Shown here in pieces: positions 20,481-29,081 of a stretch of 64,000 nucleotides of DNA. The DNA comes from Cyanobacteria bacterium OH_CDB_20 (GTDB lineage: Bacteria; Cyanobacteriota; Vampirovibrionia; Gastranaerophilales; Gastranaerophilaceae). The first letter of the stretch is position 1, and each line of letters starts with the position of its first letter. The translations under genes were made by a program, and so were the position numbers. Below the pieces are notes generated by a model. The model worked only from the letters and a program-made list of their open reading frames with translations. It was not told the DNA's origin and did no database searches. Location of the stretch: NCBI GenBank assembly GCA_023415935.1, contig JAEZIX010000026.1:1-64000 (forward strand), in the 5' to 3' direction.

Positions 20481-21455
20481 TTATACTTCTTCGATTTCAA
20501 CGCCTTCTGGATTTGGCATAAGGTCTAGGCCAACTTGACGTAATTTTTCAATTACTTCATCAGAAGATTTTTTACCGAAGTTTTTAATGTTTAATAAATC
20601 GTGTTCAGATTTCTTTAGCAATTCTCCAAGGTTGTTGATGCTTGCTCTTTTTAAGCAGTTATATGCTCTTACTGAAAGTTCAAGATCTTCGATTGTTATG
20701 CTTGGAGCCGCTTCTTCTTCAACAACTTCTTCAATAACTTGCTGAGAAGTAAGAATTGTAGGTTGTCCTGTGATTGAAGCGATTTGCATAAAGTGTTCGA
20801 TAAGAATGTTTGCAGATTGGCTAAGAGCGTTAGAAACGTCTATGCTGCCGTTTGACCATATTTCAAGAACTAGCTTGTCATAGTCAACAACATCGCCAAC
20901 ACGAGTACTTTCTACGTTGTAGCTAACTCTCTTGATAGGCATAAATGATGCATCAATCGGTAGCATATCGATAGGTAAACCACCTTTGTTTTCTCTAAGA
21001 ACGTCAACGGTGATGTAACCTTTACCTGTTTCAACAATAAGGTCAGCGTGGATGCTTCCGCCTTCAGCAATTGTGCATACATGCCAGTCAGGGTTAACGA
21101 TTTTAACGCCTGCAGGAAGTTGGATGTCACTAGCTAAAACCGGACCCGGTTTGTCTATGTCTAATCTCAAGTGTTGAGCTTCGCTGCTTTCAGTTTTAAC
21201 AACAAGTCCTTTTAGGTTTAACATGATGTCAATAACATCTTCAACAATACCAGGTATTGATGTGTATTCGTGTGTAATACCTTCAATTCTGATTGAAGTA
21301 ACAGCGGCACCTTCTAATGAAGATAGTAAAACTCTTCTTAAAGAGTTGCCGATTGTTGTTCCGAATCCTCTTTCAAGAGGCTCGATAACAAATTTACCAT
21401 ATTGTGATCCATCAGAATCAGTTGTTGTGTTTACACATTTTATTTTTAATTCCAT
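20481..21455 (-). CDS. rpoA: RNA polymerase alpha subunit
   Basis: 324 residues. The N-terminal dimerisation domain shows FVIEPLERGFGTTIGNSLRRVLLSSL and the DVIDIMLNLKGL segment. After a glutamate-rich linker (EEVVEEEAAPS) the C-terminal domain carries IEDLELSVRAYNCLKRASI and NFGKKSSDEVIEKL, the DNA- and activator-binding surface. The usual position is between rpsK/rpsD and rplQ, as here. An intergenic gap of 69 bases separates it from rplQ. Confidence 0.97.
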   Translation of the reverse strand: MELKIKCVNTTTDSDGSQYGKFVIEPLERGFGTTIGNSLRRVLLSSLEGAAVTSIRIEGITHEYTSIPGIVEDVIDIMLNLKGLVVKTESSEAQHLRLDIDKPGPVLASDIQLPAGVKIVNPDWHVCTIAEGGSIHADLIVETGKGYITVDVLRENKGGLPIDMLPIDASFMPIKRVSYNVESTRVGDVVDYDKLVLEIWSNGSIDVSNALSQSANILIEHFMQIASITGQPTILTSQQVIEEVVEEEAAPSITIEDLELSVRAYNCLKRASINNLGELLKKSEHDLLNIKNFGKKSSDEVIEKLRQVGLDLMPNPEGVEIEEV

Positions 21456-21473
21456 TATAGTTTTCTCCTACAA

Positions 21474-22076
21474 TTATTTAGAGTAATACTCGATAACTAG
21501 TTGTTCTTTGAATTCTGGGTCTAATTCTTCCCTTTCAGGAACTCTGTCGAAAACAAATTTCAATTCTGATTTGTCAACTGTAACCCAAGCAGGTGCAGCA
21601 ACTGAATCTAATGTTTGAACAATTACATTCAAGAAATCAGCACTTTTAGCTTTGATGGTTACAACATCTTGAGGTTTTACTAAGTAAGACGGAATGTCTA
21701 CTCTTTTTCCGTTAACAAGAACATGTCCGTGGTTAACTATTTGACGGGCTTGTTTTCTTGTAATTGCAAAACCTGCTCTGTATAGTAGGTTATCAAGTCT
21801 TGATTCTAATAATTGCAATAGAATAGTACCTGTAACGCCTTTTCTTCTAGCAGCTTCATTGTAATATTTTGCAAATTGTTTTTCGCTCACTAAGTACGTT
21901 AAACGAATTTTTTGTTTTTCGTTTAAGTGAAGAGCGTATTCAGAAAGTTTCTTTCTTGCCGCGCCGTGCTGACCTGAAGCACTTTGTCTCATTGAAGAAA
22001 CGAGCTTTCTGTTAGATAGATCAGTTACCCCGTGGTTACGGAATAATTTATTTGAAGGTCCTGTATATCTAGCCAA
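21474..22076 (-). CDS. rpsD: Ribosomal protein S4
   Basis: 200 residues. It starts MARYTGPSNKLFRNHGVTDL and has the S4 RNA-binding domain with RLDNLLYRAGFAITRKQARQIVNHGHVLVNG. It is a primary 16S binder that nucleates small-subunit assembly and can act as an autogenous repressor of this operon in other bacteria. The N-terminal segment lacks the four-cysteine zinc knuckle seen in some phyla. In many cyanobacteria rpsD is elsewhere; here it lies inside the alpha operon. Confidence 0.96.
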   Translation of the reverse strand: MARYTGPSNKLFRNHGVTDLSNRKLVSSMRQSASGQHGAARKKLSEYALHLNEKQKIRLTYLVSEKQFAKYYNEAARRKGVTGTILLQLLESRLDNLLYRAGFAITRKQARQIVNHGHVLVNGKRVDIPSYLVKPQDVVTIKAKSADFLNVIVQTLDSVAAPAWVTVDKSELKFVFDRVPEREELDPEFKEQLVIEYYSK

Positions 22077-22102
22077 TTTATGACTCCTTTTCCTTATTTT
22101 GA

Positions 22103-22489
22103 TTATACTCTACGTTTTTTAGGAGGACGGCAACCGTTATGAGGAATTGGAGTTACGTCCTTGATTAATGTGATTTCAAGTCCAGCAGCTTGAATAGCTC
22201 TTATAGCTGTTTCTCTTCCTGAACCTGGTCCTTTGATATAGACTTCAACTTTTTTCATACCTTGGTCGATTGACTGTTTTGCAACTTTTTCAGCAGCTGA
22301 TTGAGCTGCAAACGGAGTGCCTTTTCTTGCACCTTTGAATCCGCAGCCACCGGCAGACGCCCATGCAACAGCATTACCTTGAGTATCTGTTGAAGTTACG
22401 ATTGTATTATTAAAGGTTGATTGTATGTGAACAACACCTTGTAATACATTCTTCTTTTCTTTCTTTTTAGTTTTTACTGGTCTAGCCAT
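22103..22489 (-). CDS. rpsK: Ribosomal protein S11
   Basis: 128 residues. [45 protein letters not shown] and the ending [13 protein letters not shown] are the family signature. It lies on the small-subunit platform near the Shine-Dalgarno/anti-Shine-Dalgarno helix. It is 21 bases after rpsM and 26 bases before rpsD in the same transcript. Confidence 0.97.
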   Translation of the reverse strand: MARPVKTKKKEKKNVLQGVVHIQSTFNNTIVTSTDTQGNAVAWASAGGCGFKGARKGTPFAAQSAAEKVAKQSIDQGMKKVEVYIKGPGSGRETAIRAIQAAGLEITLIKDVTPIPHNGCRPPKKRRV

Positions 22490-22510
22490 TGTTCTATATT
22501 ACTCCTTTAA

Positions 22511-22876
22511 TTATTTCTTTTTAGAAACCGGTCCTGTTTTCTTACCGCGTCTTGTTCTTGCGTTGGTTTTTGTTCTTTGGCCTCTGCAAGGAAGTTTACG
22601 TCTGTGGCGCATGCCTCTATATGAGCCGATTTCGCCTAATCTTTTAATGAACAATGATTCTTCTCTTCTCAAATCACCTTCAATTGTGTAATTTGCAAGT
22701 TCATTTCTTAGTTTTTTGATATCATCATCTGTTAAGTCGTCAGATCTTAAGTCTTCAGAAATGCCACAAGCTGCTAATATTTTTGCAGAACGAGCGGGTC
22801 CTATACCGAATATATAGGTCAATGCGATTATCATTCTTTTGTTACGAGGTAAGTCTACCCCAGCAAGTCTTGCCAT
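22511..22876 (-). CDS. rpsM: Ribosomal protein S13
   Basis: 121 residues. [26 protein letters not shown] at the start and [22 protein letters not shown] near the end are diagnostic. It contacts the P-site tRNA and forms intersubunit bridges with L5 and 23S rRNA. GGAGA lies 8 bases before the ATG. The order rpmJ-rpsM-rpsK is standard. Confidence 0.97.
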   Translation of the reverse strand: MARLAGVDLPRNKRMIIALTYIFGIGPARSAKILAACGISEDLRSDDLTDDDIKKLRNELANYTIEGDLRREESLFIKRLGEIGSYRGMRHRRKLPCRGQRTKTNARTRRGKKTGPVSKKK

Positions 22877-22899
22877 TGTTTCTCCTTTATTTAATTCAA

Positions 22900-23013
22900 T
22901 TAACCTTGTCTTTGTTTGTGTTTAGGGTTTTCACAAATAACTGCTACTCTTCCTTTTCTTTTGATAACTTTGCATTTGTCACAAAGTTGTTTTACTGATG
23001 TTCTAACTTTCAT
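22900..23013 (-). CDS. rpmJ: Ribosomal protein L36
   Basis: 37 residues, read directly from the minus strand. It starts [17 protein letters not shown] and ends PKHKQRQG. The zinc site is C-x2-C (CDKC) with a later Cys and His (ICENPKH), so this is the zinc-binding (C+) form. It lies 20 bases after infA and 23 bases before rpsM, in the usual infA-rpmJ-rpsM order. Confidence 0.95.
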   Translation of the reverse strand: MKVRTSVKQLCDKCKVIKRKGRVAVICENPKHKQRQG

Positions 23014-23033
23014 CGTGTGTTCCTTTATATTTT

Positions 23034-23249
23034 TTATTTTAGCCTGTATGTAATTCTGCCTTTACTTAGGTCATATGGTGTCATTTCGACCTTTACTTTG
23101 TCGCCTGGCAGTATTCTTATGAAGTTTTTTCTGATTTTTCCGGAAATATGTGCCAATATTTCGTGTTCGTTTTCAAGTTTTACTCTAAACATTGCGTTTG
23201 GGAGTGATTCTAGTATTGTCCCTTCGAATTCAATAATATCTTTTGACAT
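23034..23249 (-). CDS. infA: Translation initiation factor IF-1
   Basis: 71 residues, single OB fold. [61 protein letters not shown] covers almost the entire protein and matches the family throughout. It blocks the A site during initiation. It is the first gene of the ribosomal operon. The upstream 283 bases hold a nine-base direct repeat (AATCATTTA at 23261 and 23275) and an AGAGGAA ribosome site. Confidence 0.96.
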   Translation of the reverse strand: MSKDIIEFEGTILESLPNAMFRVKLENEHEILAHISGKIRKNFIRILPGDKVKVEMTPYDLSKGRITYRLK

Positions 23250-23532
23250 TAATTCCTCTTAATCATTTACATTCAATCATTTATAACTATCGTACATGTT
23301 CAAGATTTGTAATCAAGTCTTTTTTTTCTTGTTATTAGGTTGTTTTCGGAAACGATAAAAAAGTTATTTAGATTGTTTTTAAAATGTATGGAAATAAATA
23401 ATGTTTTGGGGCATATCTCAAAAAATCCCACCATGCTTTATTTTGTGAGAATTGTAAAGTTTTCTTAATAAATACAAAATGTCTTATGTTTTAAAAAACA
23501 GCCAACACTTGAACGAGTCTATTTTATTGTTT

Positions 23533-24492
23533 TTATAGTTTGAGCTCTTTTGCAAAAGGAACAAGTATAGCATCCCATGCTTTTGCGCTAGGGTGGAGGT
23601 TGTCTGGAGCCAAATCCTCCGGCTTGTTTAAAATTCTTCCAGTTAGGTCTTTTGTGCTGAGAACTATAAACCCATATTTTTTTAGGTTGTTCCAAAAACC
23701 TTCATCATCCATCCAGCTTTGTTCTGGTTCCATTGCTCCATAATATCTCAGGATGACAAATTTAACATTTGGATAGTGATTTTTGATGGATTTCCAAGAT
23801 TCGACAAAGATTTTTTCTGCAAGTTTTAGGTTTTCTTCTTTTTTTTCAGGGGAAATGTTTTTTTGCAAATACCTCTCACAGATACTTTTACCAATATAAG
23901 AAGAATAAAGCAAATAAAAATGAGATTTAGGTTCTACAAGTTTGTTTCCAACCAATTCAAGATGATAGTATTCTCCGCTTGAAAATGTGTGGTCAACCCA
24001 TAGCCTCATTCTTCGCATGTGATCTGGAATAAAAATATACAAAACATATTCTGGAGTTTGTGGTATTGATTTGTAAAATTCCTCAGTATTAAAAAGGTAA
24101 TATAGATGCTGAAAGCCCCATCCAGAAACGCCGCGATTGTAGACTGGCCTCTTCGTATACTCTGCTAGTTTGTAAGAAAAAGTTTCTTTATTCGAAAGGC
24201 AACACCCAAAAGCAAATGAACAACCCAACATTATTATTGGTGACTTTTTATGTTCTGTTCCAAAATCTCCTCTGAATTCACCATTAGGATTAAAACCTTT
24301 TTTGCTTATTCTAGTTTGCGGATTTGTTCCAAAAATATTGTATGGAGCTATATTAAAGATTTTTACAAGGACAGGGTTAGATTCTTTTACAAAATCATTG
24401 TAATCTTTTTTATATATAGAATAATCAAGAGTTAACAATATTAGGTATAAAAATAAAACATTAAGTATTAGAATTATTAAAATCTTTTTCAT
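23533..24492 (-). CDS. SGNH-hydrolase-like membrane-anchored protein (paralogue)
   Basis: 319 residues from the ATG at 24492, which precedes the membrane anchor KKILIILILNVLFLYLILL; an open extension of 16 codons upstream has no family support. Block I reads GCSFAFGCCL: the usual Asp after Gly is Cys here, but Ser is kept. The block V region is DNLHPSAKAWDAI. Long stretches correspond to the protein at 17318 (SGWGFQHLYYL, YIFIPDHMRRM). The role is probably in surface glycan modification. The changed block I residue makes catalytic competence less certain. Confidence 0.65.
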   Translation of the reverse strand: MKKILIILILNVLFLYLILLTLDYSIYKKDYNDFVKESNPVLVKIFNIAPYNIFGTNPQTRISKKGFNPNGEFRGDFGTEHKKSPIIMLGCSFAFGCCLSNKETFSYKLAEYTKRPVYNRGVSGWGFQHLYYLFNTEEFYKSIPQTPEYVLYIFIPDHMRRMRLWVDHTFSSGEYYHLELVGNKLVEPKSHFYLLYSSYIGKSICERYLQKNISPEKKEENLKLAEKIFVESWKSIKNHYPNVKFVILRYYGAMEPEQSWMDDEGFWNNLKKYGFIVLSTKDLTGRILNKPEDLAPDNLHPSAKAWDAILVPFAKELKL

Positions 24493-24586
24493 TTTTGCTT
24501 TCAGTATTATTTTAAAATTTGTTTTAAATAATAATATCAAACTTTTAGTATATGTGTAAAAAGATAAAGAACTTGTTATTTTTATA

Positions 24587-26125
24587 TTATTTTTCGCATT
24601 TTACAAGTTTGTACCAATCAACTTCTTTTGTTGTTTGTTTTGAGCAATTCTTATTAATCCAAACAGAAAGATTTTTATAAACTTCGGGGTTGTCTTGTTC
24701 TTCCATTGTCACCAAAACAAACCAAATAGTCTTTTTATCTTTAATTTTATCTATAATATCGTTGTAATCAACTCCCATATAGTATGGCCCATAATTGTAT
24801 ATACATTGCTCTTCAGGTATTTTGTATTTTTTATTGTATATATAAAATTGTAAAAAAGGATCGGGATAAATGATATCATCCGGTTTCTTTTCCCTGTTTA
24901 TTTCTTCAAATAATATTGTTGCTCTTGGGAATTCAAAGACATTAATGCCTGATAATATGTCTTTTGTCATTTCGGGAATTTTTGAAAAACTTATATATGT
25001 TATTAGTAAACAAAGAAGGCCAATTGTGACGAAATTTTTAATGAGGTTGTTTTTTATACCATTGTTTTCAAAAGGGATTGTTAAGACATATATGAGGCAG
25101 GGCAACAGATATTCTACAAGTCTATTTGCAAAAGGATACACACTTAAGGCGCCTAAAGTTAAACCAAAAATAATTGGTGCAATTAATAATGTTGTTGTGT
25201 ATTTTTCCTCAACATTTTTGTCAAATATGTATTTATGTATAATTTTGATTACTCCTAGTGCTAGTAGAGTGCAAAAAACTATTGTTAAAATTAGTTCTGC
25301 AGGGGCGAAATATTCTGCGGAATTAAAAAGATAACTTACAAGAGAAGAGATTTCAAATTGTGAATTGGGAAAATAGCCATATGTCTCTTTCCATTGTTCT
25401 ATAAGATAAGTATCGCTTCGTAGTTTAAATAGAACAGTTTGGTTGTATGTAATAAAAAAACAGAACATTAAAAAAGAAAATAAAGCTAACTGAGGATAAT
25501 TTTCTTTGTTTTTTTCATATATATTTTTAAACATAAATATAAGAGAACAACATAAAATCAAGAAAAGTGAAGGAAAAGACAAGAGACAAAAAAGAAAACA
25601 AACTATAGAAATTTTGATTATTTTTTTAGGGGTGAAGTTAGTGTTGATATTATTGATGCAAAACAACATGATTAAAATACAAATTAAAACATCTGAAATA
25701 TATGGTTTTAACAGGTCTGTCATAAGCAAAAGGGACATATTAGTTGCGAAGATGAAATTACTCACCAAAATGGTTGTCTTATTTTTGAAAACCTTCTTTG
25801 TTAAAAAGAAAAATGCAAATAAAGCCGCAACACTGCTTAGGTAACTGAATAGACGTAGCCCAATGTCGTTTATGCCAAATATTTTGTATAAAACTTTGGC
25901 CGACATTAAAAACAAAGGAGGTGCCTGTTCGCCTGAATAATCAAAATTTGTTAGTAACAAATTCAAAAAAGATTTATCAACAACAGGCATTAAGATATTT
26001 GCTTCATCGCCCCAGAGGATTGAGCTTTTGACCCATACAATCGTCCTCAAAATAAGACCTAAAAGCAAAATTAAAGATATAATTATCAAATAAAGTACAT
26101 TATTGTTGAATTCTTTTTTTTGCAT
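24587..26125 (-). CDS. GT39/ArnT-like membrane glycosyltransferase
   Basis: 512 residues with about ten to twelve hydrophobic helices. After the first helix comes WVKSSILWGDEA, the short acidic periplasmic motif that holds the catalytic aspartate in the dolichyl-phosphate-mannose/ArnT superfamily, followed by SGEQAPPLFLMSAKVLYKIFG. The C-terminal 130 residues form an extracytoplasmic soluble domain. Such enzymes take sugar from a polyprenyl-phosphate donor and add it outside the membrane. It lies 6 bases after purB and upstream of the SGNH-like gene, so it may be co-transcribed with both. Confidence 0.78.
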   Translation of the reverse strand: MQKKEFNNNVLYLIIISLILLLGLILRTIVWVKSSILWGDEANILMPVVDKSFLNLLLTNFDYSGEQAPPLFLMSAKVLYKIFGINDIGLRLFSYLSSVAALFAFFFLTKKVFKNKTTILVSNFIFATNMSLLLMTDLLKPYISDVLICILIMLFCINNINTNFTPKKIIKISIVCFLFCLLSFPSLFLILCCSLIFMFKNIYEKNKENYPQLALFSFLMFCFFITYNQTVLFKLRSDTYLIEQWKETYGYFPNSQFEISSLVSYLFNSAEYFAPAELILTIVFCTLLALGVIKIIHKYIFDKNVEEKYTTTLLIAPIIFGLTLGALSVYPFANRLVEYLLPCLIYVLTIPFENNGIKNNLIKNFVTIGLLCLLITYISFSKIPEMTKDILSGINVFEFPRATILFEEINREKKPDDIIYPDPFLQFYIYNKKYKIPEEQCIYNYGPYYMGVDYNDIIDKIKDKKTIWFVLVTMEEQDNPEVYKNLSVWINKNCSKQTTKEVDWYKLVKCEK

Positions 26126-26131
26126 GATTTC

Positions 26132-27424
26132 CTATAAGTTAAATTTTTTATAAATACTATCAATATTATTTAAATAAGCATGAATATCAAAACAACTTAC
26201 AATTTCTTCTTTTGAAAGATATTGAGAAACAATGCCGTTTTTTAGCAAATTTTCTCTGAAGTTTCCGTCATTGTCGAAAGCATCAAGAGCATTTGTTTGG
26301 ACAATTTTATAGGCCTCTTCTCTTGAGAGTCCTTTGCTACATAATTCAAGTAAAACTTTTTGTGAAAAAACTATTCCGCCAAAAAGATTTGTGTTTTTAA
26401 GCATATTTTTTTCTTTTACAACAAGGTTTTTAATTGTTGTGTTGAGACGATTCAACATATAATCTACAAGAATTGTTGAATCAGGAAATATAATTCTTTC
26501 AGCGCTGCTGTGAGAGATATCTCTTTCGTGCCAGAGCGGGATATTTTCAAGTGCTGCAATAGAATTTGACTTTACAACTCTTGCAAGTCCGCACAGGTTC
26601 TCGCCTGAGATAGGGTTTTTTTTGTGTGGCATTGCAGAAGAGCCTTTCTGACCTTTTGAAAAGCCTTCTTCAACTTCTAAAACTTCTGTTCTTTGAAGGT
26701 GTCTTAGCTCAACAGAGATCTGTTCAATCACAGAGGCAATTAATGCAAGTGATTGCATATACTGCGCATGAATATCACGAGCTATTACTTGTGTTGAAAT
26801 CTTTGCGGGTTTTAAACCAAGCTCTTTGCAAGTTATTTCTTCAATACAAGGGTCAATGTTACTGTATGTTCCAACAGGGCCTGAAATCTGCCCGACCCTA
26901 ATTTCTTCACATGCATGTTCGAAAGTTCGCAGGTTTCTTTCAAAGAGGTCTATCCAGTTACATAGCTTGACTCCAAATGTCATTGGCTCAGCGTGTACTC
27001 CGTGAGAGCGGCCAATACAGATAGTTTGTTTATGTTCAATCGCTTTGTTTTTAATAGTTTCTAAAATTTCAAATAAGCCATTTTTTATAATGGTACTTGC
27101 GTCTTTTATTTGTAAGGCTAAAGCAGTATCAATAACGTCAGAACTTGTAAGCCCCATATGTATATACCTTGAACTTTCGCCAACAGTCTCGTTAACATTA
27201 GTTAAGAAGGCAATTACATCATGATGTACTTCTTTTTCGATTTCATCAATTCTTTCAACAGAAAAACTTGCTTTTTCGAGTATTTCTTGCAAGGCATCAT
27301 CAGGGATTTTGCCTATTTTGTTGTATGCTTTGCAAACAGCTTTTTCCACTTCAAGATAATATTTGAACTTACTTTCAAGTTCCCAGATTTCTGATATTTC
27401 TTCTCTTGAGTATCTTTCAATCAT
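26132..27424 (-). CDS. purB: Adenylosuccinate lyase
   Basis: 430 residues. The signature GSSAMPHKKNPISGENLCGLAR of the fumarase/aspartase superfamily is intact, as are GRSHGVHAEPMTFG and TSSDVIDTALALQ. It performs two steps of purine synthesis: SAICAR to AICAR, and adenylosuccinate to AMP. It leads a minus-strand unit. A perfect 9-base inverted repeat lies in the 34 bases upstream of the ATG. Confidence 0.96.
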   Translation of the reverse strand: MIERYSREEISEIWELESKFKYYLEVEKAVCKAYNKIGKIPDDALQEILEKASFSVERIDEIEKEVHHDVIAFLTNVNETVGESSRYIHMGLTSSDVIDTALALQIKDASTIIKNGLFEILETIKNKAIEHKQTICIGRSHGVHAEPMTFGVKLCNWIDLFERNLRTFEHACEEIRVGQISGPVGTYSNIDPCIEEITCKELGLKPAKISTQVIARDIHAQYMQSLALIASVIEQISVELRHLQRTEVLEVEEGFSKGQKGSSAMPHKKNPISGENLCGLARVVKSNSIAALENIPLWHERDISHSSAERIIFPDSTILVDYMLNRLNTTIKNLVVKEKNMLKNTNLFGGIVFSQKVLLELCSKGLSREEAYKIVQTNALDAFDNDGNFRENLLKNGIVSQYLSKEEIVSCFDIHAYLNNIDSIYKKFNL

Positions 27425-27435
27425 TTTAAAGCCTT

Positions 27436-27458
27436 ATAAAATAACACATTTATTTTAT
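27436..27458. promoter_or_regulatory. Inverted repeat in the purB leader
   Basis: ATAAAATAA (27436-27444), five-base spacer, TTATTTTAT (27450-27458), perfect over nine bases, ending 11 bases before the purB start codon. The stem is only A and T, so in an AT-rich genome chance is possible. It could be an operator or a weak hairpin. Confidence 0.35.
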
Positions 27459-27551
27459 CTTAAATATTAATTGGTGTCTATTTCAAAGATTTTTCCCTTT
27501 TTCAAATTTTTATTTTAAAATGAGATAAGTCATTATAAAGAGGATAATTTT

Positions 27552-29081
27552 ATGCAGAGACAACCATTTTTCTACGATATTACCTTGAGAGACGGTAATC
27601 AATCTTTAAAAAAACCATGGAATTTAAAAGAAAAAGAAATTGTGTTCAATCATCTGCTGGAATTAGGTGTTCAAGGTATTGAAGTTGGTTTTCCTACTGC
27701 TTCTGAAATGGACTTTGAGGCTTCTTCTTATCTTGCAAGAATTGCCCCTCAAAATGTTGTTATATCAGGTTTAGCAAGGGCTGCTCAGGTTGATATTCTA
27801 AGAGCTTCTGAAGCGGTTAGAGATGCCGCAAAACCTCGTATTCATACATTTATTGCGATGAGTCCTTTTAGTATGGAATACGTTTTGAATAAAAAACCTA
27901 GAGAGGTTCAGAATATTGCTGTTGAAGCTGTTGAATTTGCAAAAAAAGCTATAGGTCCAAAAGGCGAAGTACAGTTTTCAATAGAACATTTTGGGGATTG
28001 TGTTGAAAATATTGATTTTGTAATTGAATCATTAAAAAAAGTTGTAAGAGCAGGCGCTACTGTTATAAATCTTCCAAATACTGTTGAAAGAGCAAGAGTT
28101 AAGACCTTTGTAAATATGGTTGAGAAGGTTTACCGCTCGCTTCCAAAAGAGGTTACAATATCAGTTCACTGTCATAATGACTTAGGTATGGCAACAGCAG
28201 CAACTGTTGAAAGCTATTTTGCAGGTGCTGTTCAACTTGAATGTTCGTTAAACGGATTAGGTGAAAGAGCAGGAAATACTAATATGTATGAGGTTGCCGT
28301 TGCTCTTCACAATTCCGGGGTTGATGTTCCTCTTGATTTATCAAAAATTTATGAGACTGCGCTTGTTATTTCACATATGGCAAAACTTCCTATATATGAA
28401 AAAGCTCCTTTAATAGGGCCTGAAGCACTTGCGCACAGAAGCGGAATTCATCAAGATGGCGCAATTAAAACAAAAGATATGGAAAAAGGAGCATACAGGC
28501 CAATTCACCCATCTTTGATAGGAAGAAAAGACGACGAAAAACTAGGATTTACATCCCAATCAGGCAAAACGGCTGTATTTGAAATCATAACTGATGCTGG
28601 TTATCCTATCACAATTCAAGAAGCTGTCAGAATTACTCCTATTGTTAAAGAAGCAGCTGAAAAAGTTGGCGAACTTCCTACTAGAAATATTATTGACATT
28701 TACTTTAAGGAAGTCTTCAATGTTCAAGGTGCTTTTAGCCTTGTTTCTTTTGAAAAGCTTTCTGAAACCGAATTTGAACTTAAATTTAAACATAACAATG
28801 ATGAATTTGACGTAAAGGCTACGGGCAATGGTCCGGTGAGTGCATGTTTAAATGCCTTGAAAGAAGTTGGGTTTAATTATAAACTCTTGCATTATGAACA
28901 AAAAGCAATGGACGAAGAGATTTTGGGCTCAGGTGCGACTGCTATGACAGTTATTCATTTTGAAACCCCTGACGGAAACACCGTTATTTCAAGAGGAAAA
29001 GACGAAAGCACTATGAAAGCAAATGTCAAAGCAATTTTTAACGGCTTAAATATCATTGAAAAGGCAAATAAAGTTGACTAA
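27552..29081 (+). CDS. leuA: 2-isopropylmalate synthase family (LeuA-type) enzyme
   Basis: 509 residues. The DRE-TIM metallolyase domain has DITLRDGNQSLKKPW, EVGFPTASEMDF, SVHCHNDLGMATA and NGLGERAGNTNM, followed by the HRSGIHQDG subdomain and a C-terminal LeuA regulatory domain (about residues 370-505). The family condenses acetyl-CoA with 2-oxoacids; isopropylmalate synthesis for leucine is the most likely reaction. The next gene, bioA, starts inside its last codons, so a role tied to biotin cannot be ruled out. No leuB/C/D is nearby. GAGGA lies before the ATG. Confidence 0.82.
   Translation: MQRQPFFYDITLRDGNQSLKKPWNLKEKEIVFNHLLELGVQGIEVGFPTASEMDFEASSYLARIAPQNVVISGLARAAQVDILRASEAVRDAAKPRIHTFIAMSPFSMEYVLNKKPREVQNIAVEAVEFAKKAIGPKGEVQFSIEHFGDCVENIDFVIESLKKVVRAGATVINLPNTVERARVKTFVNMVEKVYRSLPKEVTISVHCHNDLGMATAATVESYFAGAVQLECSLNGLGERAGNTNMYEVAVALHNSGVDVPLDLSKIYETALVISHMAKLPIYEKAPLIGPEALAHRSGIHQDGAIKTKDMEKGAYRPIHPSLIGRKDDEKLGFTSQSGKTAVFEIITDAGYPITIQEAVRITPIVKEAAEKVGELPTRNIIDIYFKEVFNVQGAFSLVSFEKLSETEFELKFKHNNDEFDVKATGNGPVSACLNALKEVGFNYKLLHYEQKAMDEEILGSGATAMTVIHFETPDGNTVISRGKDESTMKANVKAIFNGLNIIEKANKVD

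Noticed and set aside
23250..23532. Possible RNA gene in the gap upstream of infA
   Set aside because: Only a nine-base direct repeat and T-runs were seen. No stable hairpin with terminator and no useful frame.
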